Positions 34,345 through 41,545 of a DNA stretch of 64,000 nt are shown piece after piece; the first letter of the stretch is position 1, and each line of letters begins with the position of its first letter. Position numbers and translations under genes: made by a program. Source of the stretch: Glo-17 sp964549735 (lineage in GTDB: Bacteria > Krumholzibacteriota > Krumholzibacteriia > LZORAL124-64-63); the NCBI GenBank assembly GCA_964549735.1, contig CAZJWO010000002.1:1-64000 (forward strand). Direction: 5' to 3'. The notes under the pieces are model-generated. The model worked only from the letters and a program-made list of their open reading frames with translations. It did no database searches and was not told the DNA's origin.

Positions 34345-35967
34345 TCAGGTTCCTCTCGCCTGTTGCTTGAGCGCGAGGTAATCGATCTTGCCGCGGCTGG
34401 TGTGGGGCAACGCGCCGACCAAGGTCACGCGACCGGGCACCAGGTACGGCTCGAGTCGCTCGCGGCAGGCGCGGATGATCGCCGGCGGCGTCAGGCTGCT
34501 GCCCTCGCGCACGACGACGTAGGCGCAGACCATCTCGCCGAGGATCGGATCGGGCGCGCCGACGACGGCGGCCTCGACCACGTCCGGCAGACCATAGAGC
34601 GCGTTCTCGACCTCGCGCGGACTGACCTTCTCGCCCCGCGACTTGATGATGTCGTCGCTGCGTCCCTTGAAGTAGAGGAAGCCTTCGGCGTCCTGGGTGA
34701 ACCAGTCTCCCGAGCGCAGCATGCGCTCGCCGGGCAAGGGCCCGGGCCGCAGCATCTGCGCGGTCTGTTCCGGCCGATTCCAGTAGCCCATCATGACATG
34801 CGGACCCCGCACGTGCAGGATCCCCATCTCGCCGGGCGCGACCGGCCGATTCTCGTCGTCGAGCAGCAGGACCTCGGTGCCGGGTATCGCCTTGCCCACC
34901 GACGCCGGTCGCTGCAGGACCAGCTCCGGCTCGAGGTAGCAGACCCGCTTGCATTCGGTCAGGCCGTACATCTTGTAGATGAGGGCGTTGGGGAAGATCT
35001 CGCGCAGGGCCGGCAGCATCTCGGCCGGCAGAGCGGCCGCGGTGTTCGTCACGCGCTGCACGCCGGGGAAGCAGAGGCTGCCGCGGCGGTGCAGATCGAT
35101 CAGGGTGGCGAACATCGTCGGCACCCCGGGAAAGACCGTCACCTGCTCCTGGGCCAGCCGCTTGAGGATCGGCGCCGTGAACACGAAGTCCTTCTCCAGC
35201 AGGACCGTCGCGCCCACGTGCACGGCCATCAGGATCTGGTACAGGCCGTAGTCGAAGGCCAGCGGCAGGGCGCAGAGGATCCGGTGCGCGCCGTCGAGGC
35301 GCAGGTACTCGACGAGGCTGCCGCACGTGAAGACCATCGCCTGGTGCGTCATCATGACGCCCTTCGGCTCTCCCGTGCTGCCGGAGGTATAGATCAACGC
35401 GGCGAGGTCCACCCCGATGGCCGGGCACGGCGCGTCGTCGGCGACCGACTCGGCCAGCGCGGCGGCCAGATCGTGCTCTGGCGGCGGGGCGGCGGGCGTC
35501 GCCTCGTGCGCCTCGTGCGCCTCGGCAGCGGCGGCCGCGTCGGCTGCGGCGGGATCGCCCCGGCTGACCGTCAGCACGGCTTCGAGCGACGGCAGGTCGC
35601 CGGCCGCGGAACGATACGTCGCCGCCAACCGGCGCTCGGAGATCAGGAAGCGCGCGCCGCAATCGTTCAACACGAAGCGCACCTTGTCCCGTTTGGTCTG
35701 CGGGTGGATGACCGCGAAGACCCCGCCCGCCAGGGACGTGCCGTAGATGGCGACCGCGCTCTCGACCGTGTTCTCCAGCAGGATCAGCACGCGGTCGCCG
35801 CGGCGCAGGCCCCGCCGCCGCAGCCAGGCGGCCAGCCGCCGGGCGGCGTCCCACAGCTGCCCATACGTGAGGGTCTGCGCGCCATCGCCGACGGCGGGAT
35901 GAGCGGGACGCGCTGCGGCCTGGCGCGCCAGGGCATCGGGCAGCAGTCGCAGCTCCCCTGGTTGCAT
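34345..35967 (-). CDS. AMP-forming acyl-CoA/acyl-ACP synthetase
   Basis: 540 residues of the ANL superfamily. The ATP-binding loop IYTSGSTGEPKGVMMTH, the motif MYGLTECKR, the hinge region FLYFKGRSDDIIKSRGEKVSP and the catalytic Lys in RGKIDYLALK are all present. An Ala/Glu/His-rich insert (about 170-190) is unusual. It would adenylate a carboxylic acid and transfer it to CoA or, given the next-but-one gene, to the ACP. ATG 35967 has AAAGGTG upstream; a further ATG 65 bases upstream would add 22 residues with no family match. First gene of the minus-strand cassette; a perfect palindrome lies 91 bases upstream. Confidence 0.92.
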   Translation of the reverse strand: MQPGELRLLPDALARQAAARPAHPAVGDGAQTLTYGQLWDAARRLAAWLRRRGLRRGDRVLILLENTVESAVAIYGTSLAGGVFAVIHPQTKRDKVRFVLNDCGARFLISERRLAATYRSAAGDLPSLEAVLTVSRGDPAAADAAAAAEAHEAHEATPAAPPPEHDLAAALAESVADDAPCPAIGVDLAALIYTSGSTGEPKGVMMTHQAMVFTCGSLVEYLRLDGAHRILCALPLAFDYGLYQILMAVHVGATVLLEKDFVFTAPILKRLAQEQVTVFPGVPTMFATLIDLHRRGSLCFPGVQRVTNTAAALPAEMLPALREIFPNALIYKMYGLTECKRVCYLEPELVLQRPASVGKAIPGTEVLLLDDENRPVAPGEMGILHVRGPHVMMGYWNRPEQTAQMLRPGPLPGERMLRSGDWFTQDAEGFLYFKGRSDDIIKSRGEKVSPREVENALYGLPDVVEAAVVGAPDPILGEMVCAYVVVREGSSLTPPAIIRACRERLEPYLVPGRVTLVGALPHTSRGKIDYLALKQQARGT

Positions 35968-36057
35968 GCGCACGCACCTTTCGTCGGACGCCGGGCCGGT
36001 CAGCCGGCCGGCAAACGCCGGGAACCCTTCCATAATGAAGCACTTATGTCTTTCGAC

Positions 36058-36072
36058 CCCTTGCGGCAAGGG
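36058..36072. promoter_or_regulatory. Perfect palindrome between divergent ligase cassette and HemK gene
   Basis: CCCTTGCGGCAAGGG, 7-bp arms around one base. It lies in the 303-base gap 35968-36270 between the divergent cassette and methyltransferase gene, the only dyad I see there. A weak minus-strand TTGCCG overlaps it (36064-36069). It may be an operator for one or both directions. The rest of this gap holds nothing recognisable. Confidence 0.4.
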
Positions 36073-36270
36073 TTGAGTATCATTAAGCGGGAAACCAACC
36101 TGACGCAACTGCCGGCCGCGGCGCCGCGAAATGCGGCGCACGCCAAGGCCGACCGAGACGCCCGCGGGCCGCTGTGCTAAGCTGCCGCCAGCGCCGGCCC
36201 TCCGCCCGGATCGTCCCCATCGCTGCGGGTCGACGATGTCGTGCAACCACCCTCGCCGAAGGATTCGCAC

Positions 36271-37137
36271 ATGTTCCCTGGATTCCAACGCGTTTACGAC
36301 GCCTTCCGGCAAGCGGAGATCGCCGAACCGCTCCAGGAGACGCTGCGCCTGTTCGACGTGATCTCCAGCGGCGCCATCCGCGCCATGGATCCCGAAGCTC
36401 CCGCGGCGATCGAGCTGGAGCGTCTGGCGGCCGGACGCCAGGCCGGCACGCCGTTGGAGTACCTGCTCGGCAAGGCGGCGTTCATGGGCTTGCAGCTCAC
36501 GTGCTCGCCGGACGCCCTGATCCCCCGCGCCGAGACGGAACTGCTGGCGCGCACCGCGCTGGAGCTGATCCGCGCCCGCCAGGGCGCCCAGGCGCGCCTG
36601 ACGGTCGTCGACATGGGGACCGGCAGCGGCAACATCGCCGTCGCGCTGGCGGTCAACACGCGCGACGTCGACGTCCTGGCCAGCGACGTCAGTCCGCAGG
36701 CGGTCGACCTGGCGCGGCGGCAGGTGGCCGCCTTCGCGCTGCAGGACAGGGTGACCTTGTTCTGCGGCGACCTCTACGAACCGCTGGTCGCGGCCGGATG
36801 GGCCGGCAAGATCGACGTCCTGGTCTGCAACCCGCCCTATCTGCCGACGAGCACGCTGGCCAAGCTGGCCCGCGAGATCATCGACCACGAACCGACGGTC
36901 GCGCTCGATGCCGGGCCCTACGGCATCAACATCTACCGCCGACTGATCACCGGCGCGGGCGACATGCTCAAGCCCGATGGCGTCCTGGTCTTCGAGATCG
37001 GCGCCGGCCAGGAGAAGCTGGTGACGCGATTGCTGGAAGGCGTCGGCATCTACCCGACGATCGATTACCACCGCGACGCCGAGGGACAGATCCGCGTCGT
37101 CAGCGCCGATCGGCGCCGGATCGCCGGCGATGCCTGA
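36271..37137 (+). CDS. HemK/PrmC-family class I methyltransferase
   Basis: 288 residues. SAM motif I is VVDMGTGSGNIAVAL, and the substrate-amide-binding NPPY signature is in LVCNPPYLPTS. The N-terminal helical domain with GTPLEYLLGKAAFMGLQL, RAETELLA resembles PrmC, which methylates the glutamine of release factors. However, the canonical FYG and PRxETE positions are altered and no prfA is adjacent, so a different amide or natural-product substrate is possible. ATG 36271 has AAGGA upstream, favoured over a GTG at 36241. It diverges from the acyl-ligase cassette and overlaps the next gene by 8 bases. Confidence 0.87.
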   Translation: MFPGFQRVYDAFRQAEIAEPLQETLRLFDVISSGAIRAMDPEAPAAIELERLAAGRQAGTPLEYLLGKAAFMGLQLTCSPDALIPRAETELLARTALELIRARQGAQARLTVVDMGTGSGNIAVALAVNTRDVDVLASDVSPQAVDLARRQVAAFALQDRVTLFCGDLYEPLVAAGWAGKIDVLVCNPPYLPTSTLAKLAREIIDHEPTVALDAGPYGINIYRRLITGAGDMLKPDGVLVFEIGAGQEKLVTRLLEGVGIYPTIDYHRDAEGQIRVVSADRRRIAGDA

Positions 37138-37552
37138 ACCCGGCGCGAACGAACGCGAGGCGATCGCCCGCGCCCTGGCGGCATGGTACGAGGCCTGGCG
37201 CGCGCACGACCTCGAGAGCGTGCTGTCCCTGCTGCACGACGACGTGCGGTTCGAGCACTGGGACGGCAGCGTGGTGGTCGGCAAGTCGGCCCTGCGCCGG
37301 GCGTGGTCCGGCTGGTTCGCCGGCCGCGACTTCCACTTCGCCGAGGAGGAGACGTTCGTCGACGCCGGTGCATGCAAGGCGCTGTTCCGCTGGCGACTGA
37401 CCTGGCCGGCGCCAGGGCCCGATCGCCGCGGCGAGTTCGAAGTCCGCCGCGGCGTCGACGTGCTGCATTTCCTGGACGCTCGGATCATCCGCAAACTCAC
37501 GTACACCAAGACGACCGTGACCGCGGCCGGTCGCGGGGCTCAGCCGGCCTGA
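37130..37552 (+). CDS. SnoaL/NTF2-like protein
   Basis: 140 residues with the cone-like NTF2 fold pattern: AIARALAAWYEAWRAHDLESV, LLHDDVRFEHWDG, GKSALRRAWSGWF, and a closing strand RRGVDVLHFLDARIIRKL. The superfamily includes polyketide cyclases, isomerases and non-catalytic binders, so no reaction is assigned. It overlaps the HemK-type gene by 8 bases (coupled translation) and the 3' end of the convergent RIC gene by 13 bases. Confidence 0.85.
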   Translation: MPEPGANEREAIARALAAWYEAWRAHDLESVLSLLHDDVRFEHWDGSVVVGKSALRRAWSGWFAGRDFHFAEEETFVDAGACKALFRWRLTWPAPGPDRRGEFEVRRGVDVLHFLDARIIRKLTYTKTTVTAAGRGAQPA

Positions 37553-38274
37553 GCCGCGTCCGCGCCGCCCGCCAGCGCGAGCGCGCGCGGGAACAGCACG
37601 TTGTTCTCCTTGTGGATGTGGCGGTGCAGATCCCTCTCGAGCTGTTCCAACTCCTCGTAGTAGGCGCGGAAGGTGGCGCACGCATCGGCGGGCGACGCGT
37701 AACCCGAGCTCAGGTCGCGCAGTCTGGCGAGCGCGGCGCCGGCCTGTTCGTGCTCGTGTTCCATCACGCGGATCGGATTGGACAGGTGGCCGCAGTGGAA
37801 CTCCGCGGCCCCCCGCGTCCGCTCGAGCATGCGGATCGCCGGGAACAGCACCTCCTCTTCCTTGCCGAGGTGCATCTCGATCTCGGCGATCAATCCCCGC
37901 AGCACGTCGCGCATCTCGACGAGTTGGGGATGCTTGGCCCCGTGCACGTCGTGGACCTTCGCCGCCAGCGCCGCCAGGCGCGGCAACGCCTCGCGCAGGT
38001 AGGCGTGATGCGTCTGTTCGAGGTGGTCGACCAGGTCGGTCAACGTGAGCCGACGGACATCGGGCTCGGCGGCGGCGGCCGCCGCCGCGATCGGCGGTCG
38101 CGCCAGCATCCGCGCCACGGTCGCCGGGTCCAGACCGGCCTCGCGGCAGGCGTCGGCGAGCGCGCGTCCGCCGCCGCAGCAGAAGTCCAGGCCGAGCGCC
38201 TCGAGAACCGCGGCGCGAGCCGGATTCTCCGCGACCAGATCGCCCAACGTACGGTCCAGGGCCAGCGGATTCAT
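37540..38274 (-). CDS. Iron-sulfur cluster repair di-iron protein (RIC/ScdA/YtfE)
   Basis: 244 residues with the two-domain RIC architecture: an N-terminal ScdA_N/DUF542 domain with the CC motif (LGLDFCCGGGRALADAC) and a C-terminal hemerythrin-like domain with the di-iron His/Glu ligands spread over LEQTHHAYL, HPQLVEMRD, HLGKEEEVLFP, MEHEHEQAG and HIHKENNVLFP. RIC proteins mend Fe-S clusters after nitric oxide or oxidant damage. An Ala run (about 83-90) separates the domains. AGGAGG lies 6 bases before ATG 38274. Expression probably depends on the near-consensus promoter at 38414-38442, which is overlapped by the TGGAY-N6-GTCCA repeat. Confidence 0.94.
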   Translation of the reverse strand: MNPLALDRTLGDLVAENPARAAVLEALGLDFCCGGGRALADACREAGLDPATVARMLARPPIAAAAAAAEPDVRRLTLTDLVDHLEQTHHAYLREALPRLAALAAKVHDVHGAKHPQLVEMRDVLRGLIAEIEMHLGKEEEVLFPAIRMLERTRGAAEFHCGHLSNPIRVMEHEHEQAGAALARLRDLSSGYASPADACATFRAYYEELEQLERDLHRHIHKENNVLFPRALALAGGADAAQAG

Positions 38275-38413
38275 GGCAGCCTCCTGATTTCGAGCATCCT
38301 TCGCCAGCGGGCGCACAGCCGCCGCCGGACTTGCGGCCACGCCCGCCGTGATGTGCGCCGCGGTGCCGGCGGCGCGAACGCGGGCGAACGATTAACCAGG
38401 GTAATTTGATCCT

Positions 38414-38442
38414 ATATTAGCCCGCGCAATTGTGGATGTCAA
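38414..38442 (-). promoter_or_regulatory. Near-consensus sigma-70 promoter of the RIC gene
   Basis: Minus strand TTGACA (38437-38442), exactly 17 bases, TAATAT (38414-38419), 140 bases upstream of the RIC start codon. It is the best promoter in the window, as expected for a gene held off by a repressor. Confidence 0.85.
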
Positions 38443-38448
38443 GGTCCA
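38433..38448. promoter_or_regulatory. Candidate Rrf2 operator at the RIC promoter
   Basis: TGGATGTCAAGGTCCA: inverted repeat TGGAY-N6-GTCCA with one mismatch. It covers the whole -35 box of the RIC promoter. Related repeats lie at 39318-39333 and 41380-41395. Confidence 0.6.
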
Positions 38449-38481
38449 TTATATCGCAGGACCGAGACACGAGGCGGCGGG

Positions 38482-39204
38482 TCATTCCGGCCAGCCGACC
38501 GTCTGCGCGAGAAGGATGCGGTGTTCGGCCGGCAGGCCGAGCGCCGCGGACAGGCGGTCGCGATCCACCATGCCACGCACGACGGTCGCCAATCCCGCCG
38601 ACGCGCAGTAGAGGTAGATGTTCTCGCTGATGAAGCCGGCGTGCGAGCCCGCCCAGATGAGCGCGCTGTCGTCCACCTCGGCCGGCAGGCGCTCGACCAG
38701 GACCAGGTTCACGGGAGCGTCCTCGACGAAATCCTGCCGGCCGGTCAAGGCGCGCAGGTCGCCCGCGGCGATCGGCTGGAGCGTGTGCCCGTGCGCGTCG
38801 TAGAGATACGCTCCTGCGGCCAGCACGACGTACAGATCGGTGGTCTGGCGGTTGCGGGCCGACGGAGCCGTGCGATGGCCGGTTTCCGGACGGCTCACGC
38901 CCCACGCCGCCCAGAGCAGGGTCGAGAGCACCGGCAACGGCAACGGATCGGGCGCGAACGCGCGCTGGGACTTGCGTGCCGCGAGCGCCGACAGCAGCGG
39001 CATGCCGCCGGTCGTTTCCGGAGCCGGCAGGACGATCGGCTGCAGGTCTGCCGCGAGATCGGTCGCGACGGAGGTCGCGCCGCCAGCCGCTTCCGAGGCC
39101 GCCGGCACGACGGTGGCGAGCATGAGGAGCGCCGGCGTCAGGGCGGCGAGGCGTCCCAGGCGCAAGGCGGCGGCGTGGCGACGAGCGTCGAAGTTCCGGT
39201 CCAT
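38482..39204 (-). CDS. Exported SagB/nitroreductase-family flavoprotein
   Basis: 240 residues. The N-terminal ~42 residues are a signal peptide (Arg-rich start, LAALTPALLMLATVVPAASEA). The rest is a compact FMN-dependent nitroreductase of SagB/ThcOx type: LLSALAARKSQRAFAPDPLPLPVLSTLLWAAWGV, SARNRQTTDLYVVL, and the C-terminal GLPAEHRILLAQTVGWP. Most nitroreductases are cytoplasmic, so export (needing a folded or periplasmically loaded flavin) is unusual; no twin-arginine is obvious. ATG 39204 follows GGAGG. It is divergent from the Rrf2 gene, sharing the 157-base gap with the operator at 39318. Confidence 0.85.
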   Translation of the reverse strand: MDRNFDARRHAAALRLGRLAALTPALLMLATVVPAASEAAGGATSVATDLAADLQPIVLPAPETTGGMPLLSALAARKSQRAFAPDPLPLPVLSTLLWAAWGVSRPETGHRTAPSARNRQTTDLYVVLAAGAYLYDAHGHTLQPIAAGDLRALTGRQDFVEDAPVNLVLVERLPAEVDDSALIWAGSHAGFISENIYLYCASAGLATVVRGMVDRDRLSAALGLPAEHRILLAQTVGWPE

Positions 39205-39289
39205 TGCTTCCTCCGGGGCTGGTGCTGCGGGCGAGCGTACGCTGTCGAGGGCGCCGGCGTCCAGATGCAGATCGCGATCGCTGTTCGGC

Positions 39290-39318
39290 TTGGTGAACAC
39301 GCCTCTTCGTGCTATTGT
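39290..39318 (+). promoter_or_regulatory. Probable promoter of the Rrf2 regulator gene
   Basis: TTGGTG (39290-39295), 17 bases, TATTGT (39313-39318, with a TG-like extension), 44 bases before ATG 39362. The inverted repeat at 39318-39333 sits right after the -10, over the expected transcription start. Confidence 0.55.
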
Positions 39319-39333
39319 AGATATCCGGGTCCA
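39318..39333. promoter_or_regulatory. Candidate Rrf2 operator at its own promoter
   Basis: TAGATATCCGGGTCCA: TAGAT-N6-GTCCA, a two-mismatch version of TGGAC-N6-GTCCA, in the gap between the Rrf2 gene and the divergent nitroreductase gene. The position fits autorepression. Confidence 0.45.
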
Positions 39334-39361
39334 CATCTTTCTTCGCACGAGCGGAGGAACC

Positions 39362-39823
39362 ATGCTCTCGCAAACCGCCGAATACGCCCTGCGCGCCGTG
39401 GTCTGGCTGGCCGCGCAGAATGCCCAGACGACAACAGCCGGCGCCGGCAGTTCCGCGCGCACCACGGCGCAGATCGCCGCCGGCACCAAGGTGCCCGCCG
39501 GATATCTCGCCAAGGTGATGCAGCGGCTCGGTCGCGCCAGCCTGGTCAAGGCGCAGCGCGGACTCGGCGGCGGATTCACGCTGGCGCGCGACGCGGCGGC
39601 GATCACCGCCCTGGATGTCGTCGAGGCCGTCGAGCCGATCGCGCGCATCATCGACTGTCCGCTCGGCGTCGCCGACCACTCCGGCTGCCTCTGCCCCCTG
39701 CACAGCCGCCTCGATCAACTGCTGGAGACCGCGTCCAGGACGCTCGGCTCGACGACGATCGCCGCGCTCGTCGCCGAGCCGGCGACCGGCCGGCCCTTCT
39801 GCGGCATCCCGCCGGAGGATTGA
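39362..39823 (+). CDS. Rrf2-family transcriptional regulator, NsrR-like
   Basis: 153 residues. The N-terminal winged helix-turn-helix is typical (MLSQTAEYALRAVVWLA, VPAGYLAKVMQRLGRASLVKAQRG, GGGFTLAR). Three cysteines at 99, 109 and 111 (IIDCPLGVADHSGCLCPLH) lie where NsrR, IscR and RsrR bind their Fe-S cluster, but the spacing C-x9-C-x-C differs from the usual C-x(4-7)-C-x5-C. Cluster-based sensing of nitric oxide or redox state is likely by context: RIC, DUF438/DUF1858 and a nitroreductase surround it. GGAGGA lies before ATG. Its stop is 7 bases from the convergent DUF438 gene's stop. Confidence 0.9.
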   Translation: MLSQTAEYALRAVVWLAAQNAQTTTAGAGSSARTTAQIAAGTKVPAGYLAKVMQRLGRASLVKAQRGLGGGFTLARDAAAITALDVVEAVEPIARIIDCPLGVADHSGCLCPLHSRLDQLLETASRTLGSTTIAALVAEPATGRPFCGIPPED

Positions 39824-39830
39824 CCCCGGA

Positions 39831-41030
39831 TCACGCGTAGTACAGCAATCGCCGCTCGCCCTCCAGTTGCCGGATGTGGGTGACGTCCTGCGTCATCTCC
39901 AGGCAGCCCCGATAGACGCCGTCCTGTCGCACCGCGAAGTAACGGATGTGCACGAAGCGCCCCTGGAAGGTGATCCAGAACTCGGCCTGCGACTGGGTGC
40001 CGGCCCGGAAATCGGCGAGGATGCGCTCGACGGTGTCGACGCTCTTGGGCGGATGGCAGTGCTGCACCTTGCGGCCGAGGATCACGGCGGATCGCGTGAA
40101 GACGCGGTCCGGGCCCTCGCTGAAGAAGCGCACGCGATCGTCCTCGTCGACGAAGGTCAGGTCGACCGGCATGGTCGAGAACAGCAGCCGCAGCTGCTCG
40201 TGCGTCAACACGCCGGTGCCGAGGTCGATGCCGGCCGTCGCCGTCATCGCCACCGGTTCGGGGCCGGCGGCCGGTTGCGGCGGCTGCCAGGCGGCGCGCG
40301 GCATGACGAGGCACCAGCCGTATTGCGGACTATCGGCGTGGATCCGGCCCCAATCCTCCTCCGTGAAGAGGCTCTGGCACATCGGGACCAGGATCGTCTC
40401 TTCGCGCTCGACCATCTTGACCAGCAGGTCGACCGCTTCGCGTCCCGCATTCTGGACGTCCGACCACGCCGACTGCGGCGCCAGCAGGCGATCGAAGCCG
40501 GCCAGCGCCTGGCGCACCTCGTCGTCCTTGCCCCACATGACCTTCGACGGCCCGTCGACGCCGTGCCGCTCGAGGATCGAGAACCAGGCGTTCTCCTTGC
40601 GCTGGTAATGCTTCTCGACGTCCATCAGCGCGTTCAGGCCGCGGCGCAGGGCGAGCAGGCGCTGCTCGTCCGGCCAGGCGACCTCGCCGGAGAGCAGGTC
40701 CGCCAGCTCGCGCGCGTGGCTCTTCAGGGCGGCGTTCTCCTGCTGCAGGACGTCGACCGGATGACCGGGCGGCACCAGCTGCACGACCGGCGCCACCAGA
40801 TCGGCCACGACCTCGCGGTGCAGGTCGCACATGCCCATGATCTCGGCGACCGGCATGCCCTGGGCGATGAGCTCCTGCTCCATCGCGGCGATCTCGCCGG
40901 CGTCGCACTGCCCGACGAGTTCCCGCAGGCGGTCCTTGACCTCCGCCGCCGGGCGGCCGGCATGCAGATCGCGGATGATCGCGGCGAGCGTCGCGATGCG
41001 TCGCTGCTGGTTGTTGATGAGTTCGCTCAC
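39831..41030 (-). CDS. DUF438-hemerythrin-PAS protein
   Basis: 399 residues: an N-terminal DUF438 helical domain (about 1-80, EIAAMEQELIAQGMPVAEIMGMCDLHREV), a hemerythrin/HHE-like helical domain (about 85-240, with HYQRKENAWFSILERHG and EREETILVPMC), and a C-terminal PAS domain (about 290-395, LRLLFSTMPVDLTFVDEDDRVRFFSEG and GRKVQHCHPPKS). This order is known from proteins next to nitric-oxide-stress genes and their PAS part may bind heme; the biochemical role is unsettled. It starts with GTG, overlapping the TGA of the DUF1858 gene, with AAGGAGG upstream. The two genes are therefore translated together. Confidence 0.9.
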   Translation of the reverse strand: MSELINNQQRRIATLAAIIRDLHAGRPAAEVKDRLRELVGQCDAGEIAAMEQELIAQGMPVAEIMGMCDLHREVVADLVAPVVQLVPPGHPVDVLQQENAALKSHARELADLLSGEVAWPDEQRLLALRRGLNALMDVEKHYQRKENAWFSILERHGVDGPSKVMWGKDDEVRQALAGFDRLLAPQSAWSDVQNAGREAVDLLVKMVEREETILVPMCQSLFTEEDWGRIHADSPQYGWCLVMPRAAWQPPQPAAGPEPVAMTATAGIDLGTGVLTHEQLRLLFSTMPVDLTFVDEDDRVRFFSEGPDRVFTRSAVILGRKVQHCHPPKSVDTVERILADFRAGTQSQAEFWITFQGRFVHIRYFAVRQDGVYRGCLEMTQDVTHIRQLEGERRLLYYA

Positions 41031-41320
41031 GGATTGGCCTCCTTGGGGGCAAGGCGCGGCGCGGCACCCGCCGCCGCGCCGGTCGCCGTCGCGCCGCCGG
41101 CTTCCCGCTCGCCCGCGGCGGCGTGCAGGGCGGCCAGGACCTCGCCGAGCGCGCGGTCGTTGCGCTCGCAGGCCTGGCGCAGCGTGACCAGCCGGGACAT
41201 GACCTGGCGGGTCACCGGATTGGCCAGCGGCTTGAAGCCCTGCGCCACCAGGACTTCGAGCATCCACGGATCGCGTCGCAGGAGTTCCGCCACGGTCAGG
41301 TCGGGATCGAAACGAGACAC
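41027..41320 (-). CDS. DUF1858 protein
   Basis: 97 residues. The DUF1858 domain covers residues 1-65 (LTVAELLRRDPWMLEVLVAQGFKPL, NPVTRQVMSRLVTLRQAC); the rest is an Ala/Gly-rich tail. DUF1858 is related to the N-terminal domain of RIC proteins and is often found with hemerythrin and hybrid-cluster proteins. The start is GTG at 41320 with AGGAAGGTG upstream. First gene of a two-gene unit with the DUF438 protein; the promoter at 41397-41425 and the perfect inverted repeat at 41380-41395 lie in front. Confidence 0.88.
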   Translation of the reverse strand: MSRFDPDLTVAELLRRDPWMLEVLVAQGFKPLANPVTRQVMSRLVTLRQACERNDRALGEVLAALHAAAGEREAGGATATGAAAGAAPRLAPKEANP

Positions 41321-41379
41321 GGCGCCACCTTCCTGCCGGCCGGCGCGATCGCCCGGATTGCGCCGGCGGTTTCAATAAC

Positions 41380-41395
41380 TGGACCTTGTTGTCCA
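41380..41395. promoter_or_regulatory. Candidate Rrf2 operator, perfect repeat
   Basis: TGGACCTTGTTGTCCA, a perfect TGGAC-N6-GTCCA inverted repeat. It sits directly downstream of the minus-strand -10 (41397-41402) of the DUF1858-DUF438 unit, and 150 bases upstream of the divergent lactate dehydrogenase gene. Confidence 0.65.
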
Positions 41396-41396
41396 C

Positions 41397-41425
41397 AATA
41401 TAGGCGCATGCGACGCGCAGCGCAA
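41397..41425 (-). promoter_or_regulatory. Promoter of the DUF1858-DUF438 unit
   Basis: Minus strand TTGCGC (41420-41425), 17 bases, TATATT (41397-41402), 76 bases before the GTG start; the operator-like repeat follows at once. Confidence 0.55.
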
Positions 41426-41545
41426 AGGACGGCACACCGGGCGGGGCGCGGCCGGTCCGGTTGCCGCCTCCGGCGCGTTGCCCTTGCTTGTCGCAGCAGG
41501 CTGCGCGGAGGACGCGCCGCCCCCTCGAGCAGGAGGTGGACGTAG

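Noticed and set aside
30808..35967. Exosortase (XrtA) locus
   Set aside because: Ligase, AsnB and ACP fit, but no exosortase, PEP-CTERM protein or glycosyltransferase is in the window.
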